A stretch of DNA of 64,000 nt from Clostridia bacterium (GCA_017457215.1 JAFTHU010000001.1:109890-173889); one strand, 5' to 3'; shown: positions 15,630 through 25,435, counted from the first letter of the stretch. Notes: generated from the sequence alone by a model not told the origin. Made by a program: numbers and translations.

Positions 15630-16544
15630 TTAATACAGAGCGTCGATAAGTTCTTTTCTCGTTTTCGTTGAAACCCAACAACAGGACACCGAGCCCGGCC
15701 CGACGTGCGAACCGATGACGGGACCCATGATCGTAATTTCGGGTTTTATACCTATCCGTTCTTCCACCAACGCCGCCAATTCCGCCGCGCCCTTTTCGTT
15801 GTTGGTATGCACGACCACGATAAACGTTTTTTCGTCGATTTTTTCCACGGGCGCAACGTTCAAATGGTCTATCACTCGCGAAAACGCTTTTTTCATACCC
15901 TTACATTTTTCCAACACTTTCAGTTTCCCTTCCGTGTCAAAAGAAAGCATAGGTTTGATATTGAGCATCGTACCGAACGCCGCCGACATTGCCGACACAC
16001 GCCCGCCCTTTTTCAAATAAAACAAATCGTTGGGGATAACGCTGTGCTGTACGTGATGGCGCATTTCCATCAAATAATCGTACGTTTCTTTCGCAGTCAT
16101 TCCCTTATCGCGGCAATCTGCCGCCAAAGTAACCAACAGCCCTTGCCCAACCGTAGCCGAAAGCGGGTCTACTGCATATACGTTGAAATCGGGATATTTC
16201 GCTTTCATATCCGCCGCCGCTTGTTGGGTGATGGTAATGGTATTGGCAAGCCCCGACGAAATCATAAAATGCACTACTTCCTTAACCCCCGCTTCCGCAA
16301 GTTTGATGAAATGCCGCATATGTGCGTCGTAATTGAGTTTTGCCGTACGAGGGAAATATCCCTCCGAAACCTTTTCGTAAAAATTCACGTATTCTTCGTC
16401 TTTGGTAAAATTATCAAAATATTCTTCGATTGCCCCATCCTTTTCCATCGTGAACGTGAGCGGCACAAACCAAATCCCGCGCTCTTGCACGTAGTCGTGT
16501 TTCAAATCACAAGTAGAATCGGTGGAAACTGCAAACAACGCCAT
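15630..16544 (-). CDS. DegV family fatty-acid-binding protein
   Basis: A 304-residue DegV-type protein that binds fatty acids and may serve a fatty-acid kinase system. The N-terminus FAVSTDSTCDLKHDY has the family's conserved STCDL motif. The middle has VVHFMISSGLANTITITQ and the C-terminus HVGPGSVSCCWVSTKTR, all standard. The start has AAGGAGA 7 nt upstream and a clean promoter at 16582-16611. No fatty-acid kinase subunit (FakA/YloV) is in the window. Confidence 0.92.
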   Translation of the reverse strand: MALFAVSTDSTCDLKHDYVQERGIWFVPLTFTMEKDGAIEEYFDNFTKDEEYVNFYEKVSEGYFPRTAKLNYDAHMRHFIKLAEAGVKEVVHFMISSGLANTITITQQAAADMKAKYPDFNVYAVDPLSATVGQGLLVTLAADCRDKGMTAKETYDYLMEMRHHVQHSVIPNDLFYLKKGGRVSAMSAAFGTMLNIKPMLSFDTEGKLKVLEKCKGMKKAFSRVIDHLNVAPVEKIDEKTFIVVVHTNNEKGAAELAALVEERIGIKPEITIMGPVIGSHVGPGSVSCCWVSTKTRKELIDALY

Positions 16545-16581
16545 TATTTCATCTCCTTTTTCTCTCTATTTTTCAACTTAT

Positions 16582-16611
16582 ATTATAACATAATAAAAAG
16601 CAGTATGTCAA
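16582..16611 (-). promoter_or_regulatory. degV promoter
   Basis: TTGACA (16606-16611) and TATAAT (16582-16587), 18-bp spacer, minus strand. Confidence 0.8.
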
Positions 16612-16807
16612 TATTTTATCAGAATTTTTTTCAGGAAATGTCATTGTTTTATATGACAAAATATTAAATAGAAAATCTTTCGTTGGCAAACGTAAAAAAA
16701 TGCGTTTTTTTTCCTCAAAAGACTTGAAAATTTCGTATAAAAACGCTATAATGAATAAGTAAAGTTTTGTCCTGACGGACAAAGCAAAAAAACAGGCGAG
16801 AAATTTT

Positions 16808-18331
16808 ATGACCTTACAAGATTATCTCAATTTAAGAAACGGAACAGACGTGCGCGGGGTTGCCGTGGACGGCGTAAAGGGCGAACCTATTACGCTCACC
16901 GCCTATGCGGCGGAACGTATCGTAGCGGCTTTCTGCCATTGGCTTGCCAAAAAAACGGGGAAAGCGGCGCTGAAAATCGCCGTTGGCCACGACAGCCGTA
17001 TCTCTGCCGAACTTTTAAAAGAAGGGGCTGTTAAAGGCATTGTTTCAACGGGAAACGATGCAATTGTTACGGGCTTGTCCACTACGCCTTCTATGTTTAT
17101 GATGCTGAAAGACGGACAACTTACCGACAGTGAGCGTCCTGACGGCTCGTTGATGATCACGGCAAGTCATTTGCCTTTTAACCGCAACGGTTTAAAATTC
17201 TTTTCGGAAAACGGCGGTTTGGAGGGCGCGGACGTAAAAGAGATTTTAACGCTCGCCGCAGACCTGCCCCCCTATGCTGAAAAGACGGGTTGCGTTATTT
17301 ACCGTCCTTATCTTGATCAATACGCGCAATCTTTGGTGGATATCGTACGCAAGGCTTGCCAAGAAGAAAAACCCTTGCAAGGCAAACGTATCCTTGTAGA
17401 CGCGGGCAACGGCGCGGGTGGTTTTTATGCGGACAAGGTACTTGTTCCCCTCGGTGCAGACGTTACGGGCTCGCAATTTTTAGAACCCGACGGCACGTTC
17501 CCTAATCACATTCCTAATCCCGAAAATAAAGAGGCAATGGAATCGGTTTGCGAGGCTGTAAAAAAGGCAAACGCCGATTTCGGTATTATCTTTGACACGG
17601 ACGTAGACCGTGCGGGCGCTGTAGACAAAGACGGGTCAGAAATCAACCGCAACCGCTTGATTGCGCTCATTTCCGCTATTTTATTGGAAGAGAAAAAAGG
17701 TACGATTGTTACCGACTCGGTTACCTCGGACGGTTTAGCGAAATTCATATCCGAAAAAGGCGGCAGACATCACCGTTTTAAGCGCGGTTATAAAAACGTC
17801 ATCAACGAGGCGCTTCGGCTCAATGCTTTGGGCGAATATACTCCCCTTGCGATTGAAACAAGCGGGCACGCAGCTTTAATGGAAAATTATTTCCTCGACG
17901 ACGGCGCATACCTGATTACGAGATTATTAATAGCCCTTGCAAAAGCGGCAAAAGAAAACAAATCCCTTTCCGATTTGATTGCAGATCTGGAAATGCCCGC
18001 GGAAGCGCAGGAAATTCGCTTACGTTTTAAAGACGGTTGCGATTTTAAAACGCTTGGCGCATCCTTGTTAGAAGATTTTAAAGGATACGCAAGTCAACTC
18101 TCTTACGCCGCTCCTGTGCCCGACAACCACGAGGGATGTAGAGTGCGTTACGACGAAACACACGGCAACGGCTGGGCGTTGATTCGAATGAGTTTACACG
18201 ACCCCATTTTACCGATAAACGTAGAAAGCAACGAAAAAGGCGGTTGTAAAAAAATAGCCGAAGATTTATACGCTTTCTTGAAGAAATACGATTTTCTCGA
18301 CCTTTCCCCTTTGGAAACGGCGATAAAATAA
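16808..18331 (+). CDS. Phosphoglucomutase/phosphomannomutase family protein
   Basis: A 507-residue alpha-D-phosphohexomutase that interconverts 6-phospho and 1-phospho hexoses. Residues about 120-126 hold the phosphoserine motif ITASHLPFNRNG. The metal-binding loop FDTDVDRAGAVD is at about 258-269, and the sugar-binding and phosphate regions ETSGHAALMENYF and DETHGNGWALIRMS are present. The leader shows TATAAT (about 16750) and a small hairpin TCCTGACGGACAA before a weak Shine-Dalgarno (AGGCGAG). It lies upstream of tkt, in the same direction. The exact sugar is not clear. Confidence 0.92.
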   Translation: MTLQDYLNLRNGTDVRGVAVDGVKGEPITLTAYAAERIVAAFCHWLAKKTGKAALKIAVGHDSRISAELLKEGAVKGIVSTGNDAIVTGLSTTPSMFMMLKDGQLTDSERPDGSLMITASHLPFNRNGLKFFSENGGLEGADVKEILTLAADLPPYAEKTGCVIYRPYLDQYAQSLVDIVRKACQEEKPLQGKRILVDAGNGAGGFYADKVLVPLGADVTGSQFLEPDGTFPNHIPNPENKEAMESVCEAVKKANADFGIIFDTDVDRAGAVDKDGSEINRNRLIALISAILLEEKKGTIVTDSVTSDGLAKFISEKGGRHHRFKRGYKNVINEALRLNALGEYTPLAIETSGHAALMENYFLDDGAYLITRLLIALAKAAKENKSLSDLIADLEMPAEAQEIRLRFKDGCDFKTLGASLLEDFKGYASQLSYAAPVPDNHEGCRVRYDETHGNGWALIRMSLHDPILPINVESNEKGGCKKIAEDLYAFLKKYDFLDLSPLETAIK

Positions 18332-18394
18332 TATTGCGAACAACGCAATACCACAACGAAAAATTTTTGAAAACATAATAATAGGAGAATTACT

Positions 18395-20395
18395 ATGGAC
18401 ATACAGAAAACTACTATTAACGCGATCAGAATCCTGTCTGCGGAAGCGATTGAAAAGGCAAAATCCGGACACCCCGGTTTACCGATGGGCTGCGCGCCGA
18501 TTGCCTACACGCTTTTTCAAAACTTCCTCAAAATCAACCCCAAAGATATGTCTTGGGAAAACCGCGACCGCTTTATTTTGTCGGCAGGCCACGGCTCTGC
18601 GCTGAACTACACCCTTTTTCACCTCTACGGTATGGGTATTGAAAAGGAAGATTTAATGAACTTCCGTCAGCTTGGCTCGAAAACTCCCGGTCATCCCGAA
18701 TACGGCCACACGTACGGCGTTGAAACGACGACGGGTCCCCTCGGTCAAGGTATCGCAAACGCAGTAGGTATGGCGCTTGCTGAAGCACATCTCGCCGCAA
18801 AGTACAACAAACCGAATTTTAAGGTAGTTGACCACTACACGTATGCCATCTGCGGCGACGGTTGTTTGGAAGAAGGTATTTCTTACGAAGCTTGCTCGTT
18901 TGCAGGCGCAAACAACCTCGGCAAATTGATTCTCCTTTACGACGATAACGACATCACCATCGAGGGTGATACGGACGTTACCTTCAAAGAAGACGTAGAA
19001 GCGCGTTTCAAAGCGCAAAATTGGCAGGTATTGCACGTGGATTTCGTAGCAAGCCCCGACGACGTAGACGCTCTTGCAAACGCAATTACGGCAGCGAAAG
19101 CTTGCACGGACAAGCCCTCCGTTATCATCTGCAAAACGCATATCGGTTACGGTTCGCCTTTGGAAGGCTCGGCAAAATGCCACGGCGCGCCTCTCGGTGC
19201 GGAAAACCTTGCAAAATCCAAGGAAACTCTCGGTTGGGATTATGCGCCTTTCGAATGTCCTCAAGAAGTATTCAACCATTGCGCGGTAGCGGCAAACGCA
19301 GGCGCAGCTGCACAAAACGCTTGGAACGAATTGTTTGCAGCGTATGAAAAAGAATATCCCGAACTTGCGGCAGAATACAAAAAAGTAATGGCAGGCGAAA
19401 AACCCGATTTCGACAGCGTAGAAGGTTTGTACGATTTCGAAAAACCTATGGCTACCCGCCAAACTTCCGCAAAAGTTCTCAACCAACTTGCGGCATTGAT
19501 GCCCCAGCTTATGGGCGGTTCAGCGGACCTTGGCCCTTCCAACCTTTCCGAAATGAAAGATACGGACGCCGTACAATACGGTACGTTCTCTGCTGAAAAT
19601 TACGCAGGCAGAAATATGCATTACGGTATTCGCGAACACGCTATGGCTGCAATAGCAAACGGTATGCAGCTTCACGGCGGCATTCAGGCGTATTGCGCAA
19701 CGTTCTTCGTTTTCTCCGATTATTGCAAACCTGCAATGCGTTTGTCGGCGTTGATGAAATTACCCGTAACGTATATCATGACGCACGATTCCATCGGCGT
19801 TGGCGAAGACGGCCCTACGCACCAGCCTATTGAACAGCTCATTATGCTCCGTTCCGTACCTGGTTTGAAAGTATACCGTCCTGCAGACGGAAAGGAAACG
19901 GCGGCGGCTTGGGTATCCGCGCTTTCGGGCAACGAACCTACCGTTTTGGTACTTTCCCGTCAAAATCTTCCTCAATACGCAAACAGCGGCAAAGGTGCTC
20001 TTAAAGGCGGCTACGTTTTGGAAGATTGCGAAGGCACACCCGACGTATTGCTTATGGGTACGGGTTCGGAAATCGAGCTTTGCGTAAAAGCGAAAGCTGT
20101 TCTCGCCGAAAAAGGTGTAAACGCACGCGTTGTATCCATGCCTTGTTTTGAAGAATTTGAAAAGCAGAGCGCAGAATACAAGAACAGCGTTATCCCCGCA
20201 ACCGTAAAAGCAAGAGTATGCGTAGAAGCGGCTTGCCCTTATAGCTGGTACAAATACGCAGGCGATTACGGTGAAACGGTATGTATGACGAGCTTTGGCG
20301 CTTCCGCACCCGCAGGCGTACTCTTCCCCCACTTTGGCTTCACGGTAGAAAACGTTGTAGAAAAGGCGTTGGCGTCGATTGCAAAGACGAAATAA
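18395..20395 (+). CDS. tkt: Transketolase
   Basis: A 666-residue transketolase of the non-oxidative pentose phosphate pathway, moving two-carbon ketol units with thiamine diphosphate. Motifs: SGHPGLPMGCAP (about 25-36), TGPLGQGIANAVGMALAEA, and the thiamine-diphosphate motif CGDGCLEEGISYEACSFAGANNL (about 153-175). Also present are FRQLGSKTPGHPEYG, REHAMAAIANGM, HDSIGVGEDGPTHQP and RPADGKET. Full length. AGGAG lies 8 nt before the ATG. It follows the phosphohexomutase by 63 nt and is closed by a strong terminator. Confidence 0.98.
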   Translation: MDIQKTTINAIRILSAEAIEKAKSGHPGLPMGCAPIAYTLFQNFLKINPKDMSWENRDRFILSAGHGSALNYTLFHLYGMGIEKEDLMNFRQLGSKTPGHPEYGHTYGVETTTGPLGQGIANAVGMALAEAHLAAKYNKPNFKVVDHYTYAICGDGCLEEGISYEACSFAGANNLGKLILLYDDNDITIEGDTDVTFKEDVEARFKAQNWQVLHVDFVASPDDVDALANAITAAKACTDKPSVIICKTHIGYGSPLEGSAKCHGAPLGAENLAKSKETLGWDYAPFECPQEVFNHCAVAANAGAAAQNAWNELFAAYEKEYPELAAEYKKVMAGEKPDFDSVEGLYDFEKPMATRQTSAKVLNQLAALMPQLMGGSADLGPSNLSEMKDTDAVQYGTFSAENYAGRNMHYGIREHAMAAIANGMQLHGGIQAYCATFFVFSDYCKPAMRLSALMKLPVTYIMTHDSIGVGEDGPTHQPIEQLIMLRSVPGLKVYRPADGKETAAAWVSALSGNEPTVLVLSRQNLPQYANSGKGALKGGYVLEDCEGTPDVLLMGTGSEIELCVKAKAVLAEKGVNARVVSMPCFEEFEKQSAEYKNSVIPATVKARVCVEAACPYSWYKYAGDYGETVCMTSFGASAPAGVLFPHFGFTVENVVEKALASIAKTK

Positions 20396-20404
20396 ATTTT
20401 CCGT

Positions 20405-20444
20405 ATAAAAAACCCGACGGCTATGCTTGCCGTCGGGTTTTTTC
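20405..20444 (+). terminator. tkt terminator
   Basis: AAAACCCGACGG (to 20420) pairs with CCGTCGGGTTTT (20430-20441), followed by TTTTTT. Confidence 0.95.
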
Positions 20445-20489
20445 AGCGAATTTTCACAAATTTACATTCCTTTTTACACAATCGCCTTG

Positions 20490-20590
20490 TATAATCTAAT
20501 TATAAACAACGCTCATCCGTTTCTATTGAAACACCTCCATAATAAATTTTGAAAGCGCATACCCTTTAAGGTATGCGCTTTCATTTTTCT
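20490..20590 (+). ncRNA. Candidate small RNA (weak)
   Basis: Between the tkt terminator and the convergent S41 gene, TATAAT (20490-20495) is followed by about 55 nt and then a 13-bp hairpin (20551-20582) with a downstream U-rich run on the plus strand (TCATTTTTCTTT). The intervening RNA includes ACACCUCC (20531-20538), complementary to the core ribosome-binding sequence. The -35 box (TTCCTT, 20467-20472, 17-bp spacer) is poor. This could also be just a terminator for the S41 gene. Confidence 0.2.
20551..20582. terminator. Hairpin terminator between tkt and the S41 gene
   Basis: GAAAGCGCATACC (20551-20563) pairs perfectly with GGTATGCGCTTTC (20570-20582). It is 9 nt past the S41 stop codon on the minus strand; the U-rich tail is better on the plus strand. 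Confidence 0.65.
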
Positions 20591-21976
20591 TTAATCCCCC
20601 GAAAAAAGTGTTTCGATTGCCGCAATCAATTCTTCGTCCCCGTTATAATTCCCCGCGGTTGTTTTCGTTCCATCCGTCGGCAAAACGCCGCGCATATGAA
20701 TAGAATGCCCCGAAATCGGCCAACGAAGCTCCGCCGTCGTCAATTTGATAACGTCGTCTTTTTCCATATCCAAATAAAAAGTCGTTTGCATAATTCCTTT
20801 GCCGTACGTCCGCGTCCCGCCGCTCCGTTCCGAAAGACAAATATCCTCGTAAGTAATTGCGCCGTAATCCAACATACAACCTATCAAGCACTCGGAAGCC
20901 GACGCCGTTCCCACGTCCGCCAACACGACAATACGGCTCTCTTCCCCAAAATATTCCCTATAAACGTTGCCGCTTGCACGGTAATACTCCTGTTTTTCCC
21001 CGTAATCTGCCACCGTTACGACAGGTCGGGCTTCCGTAGAATTTTTGCAAAAATACCGCGCAATGTAGCACAAGTATTCCAAATACCCCCCGCCGTTGCC
21101 ACGCAAATCCAACACTAAATTCTGCATACCGTCGGTTTTGAATTGCGTCATTACCCGCTCAAATCCATGCGCCGCATTTCCCGTGAATTGCGACAATCGG
21201 ATATATGCCGTTTTCTCATCTAATACCGCAAGCGGTTTGTCCTGCCGCGTAAATTGCAACGCGTCCTCACCCGTAAAGCCGTAAGACGTCGTTTTCGTGC
21301 GGTATTGCACGTAACTTTCCACGTAATGCCGACGGCATATGCGTATTAATTTCTCCTCCTCTCCGCGCAATATCTTTAAATAAAAATATTCCCCGTCTGC
21401 AATCGTTTGCAAAAACGGATCCAAACCGTTTTCAAAATCTACGCTGTCCACTATCTCCGTTTCGCTCTTTCCGTACCCGATAATATAATCTTGTACGCAG
21501 AGTTCCGCTTCTTCCGCAGGAGAATTTTCCACTACGCGAGATATCAAAATTTGATTTTCGCCCTTATCATTCTTCGTGGAAACAACAATACCGATACCGT
21601 TATGTCTACCGGCTAAATTCTCTTCCGTCGTGCCATATTCTTCCCCCGTCATATATTCGGAGTACGGGTCTAATAAATCCTCGTTAATCGCCGCAAATAA
21701 AACGCCGTAAAATTCCTCGTCGGAAACGTCTTTATAATATTCTTTGTCTATCGTTTTTTTAATTTTTATCAGCGTGCGAACTTCCTCGTCCAAAACGAGC
21801 CAAGTGGTCAACATTCCGCTCAAAAACACAAAACCCGCCGCCAAAACACAAGCAAAAATCTTTCCAATAATCTTTCCCCATCTTTTTTTGCGAAGCGCAG
21901 GTTGCAACGGCTTTTGTTCGTCCCTATTATGCTTTTCCTCTTGAATATCGTCGAAAAATCCGTCTTCCAAGTCCAT
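20591..21976 (-). CDS. S41 family C-terminal processing peptidase
   Basis: A 461-residue membrane-anchored protease. A cytoplasmic acidic/charged N-terminus (about residues 1-32) precedes one membrane segment (IFACVLAAGFVFLSGMLTTWLV, about 40-60). Next come a Ctp N-terminal domain, a PDZ domain (RHNGIGIVVSTKN... to about 225) and the S41 catalytic domain with DLRGNGGGYLEYL, VLADVGTASASECLIG (catalytic Ser) and RTYGKGIMQT (catalytic Lys). Such enzymes cut misfolded or regulatory exported proteins. The start has GGAAAGGAG upstream. No partner is evident. Confidence 0.93.
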   Translation of the reverse strand: MDLEDGFFDDIQEEKHNRDEQKPLQPALRKKRWGKIIGKIFACVLAAGFVFLSGMLTTWLVLDEEVRTLIKIKKTIDKEYYKDVSDEEFYGVLFAAINEDLLDPYSEYMTGEEYGTTEENLAGRHNGIGIVVSTKNDKGENQILISRVVENSPAEEAELCVQDYIIGYGKSETEIVDSVDFENGLDPFLQTIADGEYFYLKILRGEEEKLIRICRRHYVESYVQYRTKTTSYGFTGEDALQFTRQDKPLAVLDEKTAYIRLSQFTGNAAHGFERVMTQFKTDGMQNLVLDLRGNGGGYLEYLCYIARYFCKNSTEARPVVTVADYGEKQEYYRASGNVYREYFGEESRIVVLADVGTASASECLIGCMLDYGAITYEDICLSERSGGTRTYGKGIMQTTFYLDMEKDDVIKLTTAELRWPISGHSIHMRGVLPTDGTKTTAGNYNGDEELIAAIETLFSGD

Positions 21977-22063
21977 ACTTCTTACTCCTTTCCTTATTAT
22001 ACTATACCCGTTTTTTTATAAAAATATATCCGCCGAATCCTTTTTAGGAAACGGCGGACGGAA

Positions 22064-23080
22064 TCATTTTTTTAAAAGCCTATGCAACACCGTCAACACA
22101 CGAAAAGAAACTGCGTCCGAAAACAAACGAATATTCAATCCCGTCGATTTTTCAATTTTGTCCAAACGGTACAGTAACGTATTTCTGTGCATATACAGAT
22201 TTCGAGAAGTTTCACTGACGTTTAAACTGCTCCGCAAAAAGTTTTCCGCCGTTTCCAACATTTCTTCATCATCAAAAACTTCTTTAAAATGTTCGTCCGT
22301 AATCTGCGAAAAATATTCCGCCAATTTTACTTCCGGAATATCCTCTATCATCTTTATCAAAATACATTCGCGGTAAGTATGCACACTCCCAGGGAAAGCG
22401 AACACGTCTGCATAACGCAACGTATTTTCCGCCTGCGTGTAAGAAAATGCCACGTCTTTCAATTCCCGAACAATAGGACCAACCCCCACGTCCACGTCCA
22501 AACCCAACTCCTCTTTTAACGATTGCGCCAAAAATTCGGCATAATCCACCGACGCACGGTAGCCGTCCGTTTCCGTACCCAAAAAACGCACCAAAACGCA
22601 GGTCTGTTCACTCATTTGCACAGCGGTATCTAAACTGTTCCCACCGTACTGTTCCAGCACCGCCAACGTTTCTTCCATCAGCTTCGGTACGCGCAAAAGA
22701 ATGGTAAAACAATGCGCGCCTTTCACCGAATATTTCGTCGTATATTTATAAATCCCCATAGAAGAACTTTCGCCTTGTAAAATACGCTTTAAGTGTTCCG
22801 TCTTGGAAAGTTCCGCTTCTTTTTCCACAAAACTTTCAATATACGGGGGCAATAACCGCGCATAATTCAATTCCGTTTCCCCTACGCCGAGTATCGAGCC
22901 GACATATCCCGTACCCTTATATAAAAAACGAAAAAACGTATAATTTCCGTCGTCTATCACGCTTTCAAACTGTCTATCGCAAACAGGACCCGATTTCGGA
23001 TTTGTATTTTCCGCATAAAACGAAAAATCCAGCCCGAATTTTTCCGTGATTTCCTTTGCAATTCTTTGCAATTCGCTCAT
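22064..23080 (-). CDS. CdaR/PucR-type transcriptional regulator
   Basis: A 338-residue regulator. The N-terminal sensor region (about 1-130) and the middle CdaR GGDEF-like region (LVRFLGTETDGYRASVDYAEFLAQSLKEELGLDVDVGVGPIVRELKDVAFSYTQAENTLRYADV) lead into the PucR-type helix-turn-helix at the C-terminus (LRSSLNVSETSRNLYMHRNTLLYRLDKIEKSTGLNIR). These regulators control use of sugars acids, purines or amino acids; the target here is not clear, since neighbours are an S41 peptidase and a membrane protein. AGGAGG lies upstream of the ATG. Confidence 0.88.
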   Translation of the reverse strand: MSELQRIAKEITEKFGLDFSFYAENTNPKSGPVCDRQFESVIDDGNYTFFRFLYKGTGYVGSILGVGETELNYARLLPPYIESFVEKEAELSKTEHLKRILQGESSSMGIYKYTTKYSVKGAHCFTILLRVPKLMEETLAVLEQYGGNSLDTAVQMSEQTCVLVRFLGTETDGYRASVDYAEFLAQSLKEELGLDVDVGVGPIVRELKDVAFSYTQAENTLRYADVFAFPGSVHTYRECILIKMIEDIPEVKLAEYFSQITDEHFKEVFDDEEMLETAENFLRSSLNVSETSRNLYMHRNTLLYRLDKIEKSTGLNIRLFSDAVSFRVLTVLHRLLKK

Positions 23081-23244
23081 ACACGCCTCCTTACGTCCGT
23101 CTTTTTTACACGCTTCTTTTTTACAAAATCCATCTTACCTATCATTATACCGCAAACACATTTTTTTTTCAATACTTTTTGCAAATTTTCCGCAGACTTT
23201 TGCGTTTTTTAACCGCAAAAATAAAAAATTTTTTCCCCTCTCTA

Positions 23245-23273
23245 TTGACAGAAAAAAGGAAAAGTGGTATAAT
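23245..23273 (+). promoter_or_regulatory. Promoter of the 23.3 kb membrane-protein gene
   Basis: TTGACA (23245-23250) and TATAAT (23268-23273) with a 17-bp spacer; about 45 nt of leader before AGGAG. Confidence 0.88.
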
Positions 23274-23323
23274 GTTAAAAAATATATCCATTTTCAAAGT
23301 ATAAACTATTTAGGAGATTGATT

Positions 23324-24562
23324 ATGAATGAAGCAAAAAAAGCGTCTTGGCAAACGACCCATCCGCTTCTCCCCTATCGTATCCTCGCAAGCATTTTAGC
23401 TGCTTTGTGTATCGTAGCGTTTTTCTTGCCGTATCATGCATTGGTATCGTCTAGTACCGCTTTTCATTTGGCAGAAAAGAATTTATTTAGATTCTTTGAG
23501 TATTTTTCAAAAGCGCCTTATAAGCCCTTAGGGTTGATTCCTATGTTCGCAAATCCCCGTTCGATTATCGGGCTAGCGGGAAACGCGCTTTTCTATTTAC
23601 TCCTTTTTACGTTGGTAATCACTTTTTTCCTTGCGATTGCTTCTATTTTGAGCCATAAAAAAACAAAGAATTTCCTCTTTTTGGCAGTTCTTTGTTTTAC
23701 GTGGGGAACGGCTTTATACACCATCGGTATACTTGCCATTTCTTGCTATATTACGACGATTAAAATCACTTTCGACGCAAGCAGTTTATTGCTCGCGGCG
23801 TTAGGTTGCATTGCATATTTTGCGTTGATGTACGCCAAGCTTGGCAAAGCGTCCGTTGCAAACGCAGGTATCTTCCTTTTAACGTTTGCGTTCACCCTCT
23901 GTATCACTTTGGGTTTGACGCACAATTCTCACCTCGTTTCCGATATGCTTTCGCACGGGATTGGATACGAACTCATTTTGTTAGCCGCAATCTTTTTGAC
24001 GATAGCAAATATGATATTTGCCTCCGTACGCGCTTACTACGTGGATACGCACCACTTTGATTTCTTCAGCGCGCTTGTCGAACTTTTCATCGCGGGCATC
24101 ATCCTCATTATGAGCGTACTCTCCCCTACAAACGATTATTTCTGCATCATTCTTTGCAGCATCGCGGCTGTTATCGCGTTAACGCTTTTAACCGTAGCTT
24201 CCCTCTTTGCCCACAAGCAAAAAGCGATGGCGGAAGCGGAAATAACAGCGGCAATCCCCGCAGAAGCATCCTCTGCGCCCGCTTGCTTATATGGGCAAAC
24301 GTTTGAGGGCGTAACCCCCGCAAGCTATTTCAACGACAAACCCAACGATAAGTTTATTGAAAGCCTTTCCAACGCAGAAAGAAGTCAGTTTGCAGATTTG
24401 TACGTAGTAAAAAATAGAGCGCCTATGCCTGAAATTCCCGCATATGAAATCGGCGGCGACAATAAAAATTTCTTTGAAATGATTTTCGTTACCTTGGGAC
24501 TGTACAGAGATAATATCCCTGATGGATTGTTGGGTAAAATGTACGATTTCATGCAAGCATAA
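23324..24562 (+). CDS. Polytopic membrane protein, unknown function
   Basis: A 412-residue protein I do not recognise. The start is the ATG at 23324, not the upstream TTG at 23318, because AGGAG (23312-23316) is 7 nt away. About eight or nine membrane segments fill residues 20-300. A soluble tail of about 110 residues follows (QKAMAEAEITAAIPAEASSA..., FNDKPNDKFIESLSNAERSQFADLYVVKN), ending in a helical FFEMIFVTLGLYRDNIPDGLLGKMYDFM. The tail repeats Ala/Glu-rich linkers and looks like a regulatory or docking domain. It has its own promoter and a terminator at 24619-24654. Confidence 0.85.
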   Translation: MNEAKKASWQTTHPLLPYRILASILAALCIVAFFLPYHALVSSSTAFHLAEKNLFRFFEYFSKAPYKPLGLIPMFANPRSIIGLAGNALFYLLLFTLVITFFLAIASILSHKKTKNFLFLAVLCFTWGTALYTIGILAISCYITTIKITFDASSLLLAALGCIAYFALMYAKLGKASVANAGIFLLTFAFTLCITLGLTHNSHLVSDMLSHGIGYELILLAAIFLTIANMIFASVRAYYVDTHHFDFFSALVELFIAGIILIMSVLSPTNDYFCIILCSIAAVIALTLLTVASLFAHKQKAMAEAEITAAIPAEASSAPACLYGQTFEGVTPASYFNDKPNDKFIESLSNAERSQFADLYVVKNRAPMPEIPAYEIGGDNKNFFEMIFVTLGLYRDNIPDGLLGKMYDFMQA

Positions 24563-24618
24563 AAGAAAAACCAGTTTTTTACTGTGTGCCCACAAGGGCT
24601 TTGAGCTTACTGTTTATG

Positions 24619-24654
24619 AAACTCGACTTTATACAACAAGTCGAGTTTTCTTTT
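24619..24654 (+). terminator. Terminator of the 23.3 kb gene
   Basis: AAACTCGACTT (24619-24629) pairs with AAGTCGAGTTT (24638-24648), followed by TCTTTTAG. Confidence 0.85.
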
Positions 24655-24738
24655 AGTTATAAAAAGAAATTGAATTTTTTGCATTTTTTTGATATCATAA
24701 ACACACCGATAAACAAAAATTAATATTCCATTTACTCT

Positions 24739-24788
24739 ACCATTGGTTTATATCTCCTGATTAAACCAATGGTGGGTGTACTTTTTTT
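24739..24788 (+). promoter_or_regulatory. Inverted repeat upstream of the XRE gene
   Basis: ACCATTGGTTTA (24739-24750) and TAAACCAATGGT (24762-24773), an exact 12-bp inverted repeat with an 11-nt loop, followed by CTTTTTTTG. It may be a terminator of read-through or an operator 5' of the XRE regulator promoter (-10 TATACT at 24800-24805). Confidence 0.5.
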
Positions 24789-24826
24789 GAAATAACGGTT
24801 ATACTGTATACGAAAGGAGGTATCCC

Positions 24827-25435
24827 ATGGAACAATTAAAAATAGGAAAATTTATTGCCGAGTGCAGAAAAAAGATAAATTTAACACAAATGCAGTTGGC
24901 TGAAAAACTCGGTATCACCGACAAGGCAATATCCAAGTGGGAACGAGGTATCGCAATGCCCGATTCCTCGATTATGCTTCAGCTCTGTAATATTCTCGGC
25001 ATCAGCGTAAACGAGTTATTAAGTGGAGAGAAAATTATTATGGAAAACACAAATCAGAAAAACGAACAGCTTTTGCTTGATATAGCGAAAGAACTAGAAA
25101 GAAAAAACAAAATAATTTGGGCTTCCATGTGGACAATTATGATTGTGAGTATAACCTCTCTGTTTGCTGGACTCTTAATTGCCGCATTTTTGATACCCGA
25201 AGGGATTTGGCTGCTTGTAACAATTATCGGAATTTGCATTGTATTTTTAATACCTTGCTTTTTTGCGTTAAAGCTTGAAGTAAGTGTAGGCGCTTACAAG
25301 TGCAAAAATTGCGGTAACGAAATAGTGCCTACTTACTCGGAAGCGCTATGGGCAATGCACTGCGGAACTACTCGCCGCTTAAAGTGCCCTAAATGTAACA
25401 AACGCACTTGGTGTAAGAAAGTAATAAAGAAATAA
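24827..25435 (+). CDS. XRE-family regulator with two membrane segments and a zinc-ribbon tail
   Basis: A 202-residue protein. Residues 5-65 form an XRE helix-turn-helix (LTQMQLAEKLGITDKAISKWERGIAMPDSSIMLQLCNILGISVNELL). A linker and two membrane helices follow (about 94-118 and 125-145), then a tail with two CxxC pairs (CKNCGNE and CPKCNKRTW), a probable zinc ribbon. A membrane-tethered DNA-binding protein is implied. AAGGAGG lies 6 nt before the ATG. Confidence 0.88.
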   Translation: MEQLKIGKFIAECRKKINLTQMQLAEKLGITDKAISKWERGIAMPDSSIMLQLCNILGISVNELLSGEKIIMENTNQKNEQLLLDIAKELERKNKIIWASMWTIMIVSITSLFAGLLIAAFLIPEGIWLLVTIIGICIVFLIPCFFALKLEVSVGAYKCKNCGNEIVPTYSEALWAMHCGTTRRLKCPKCNKRTWCKKVIKK

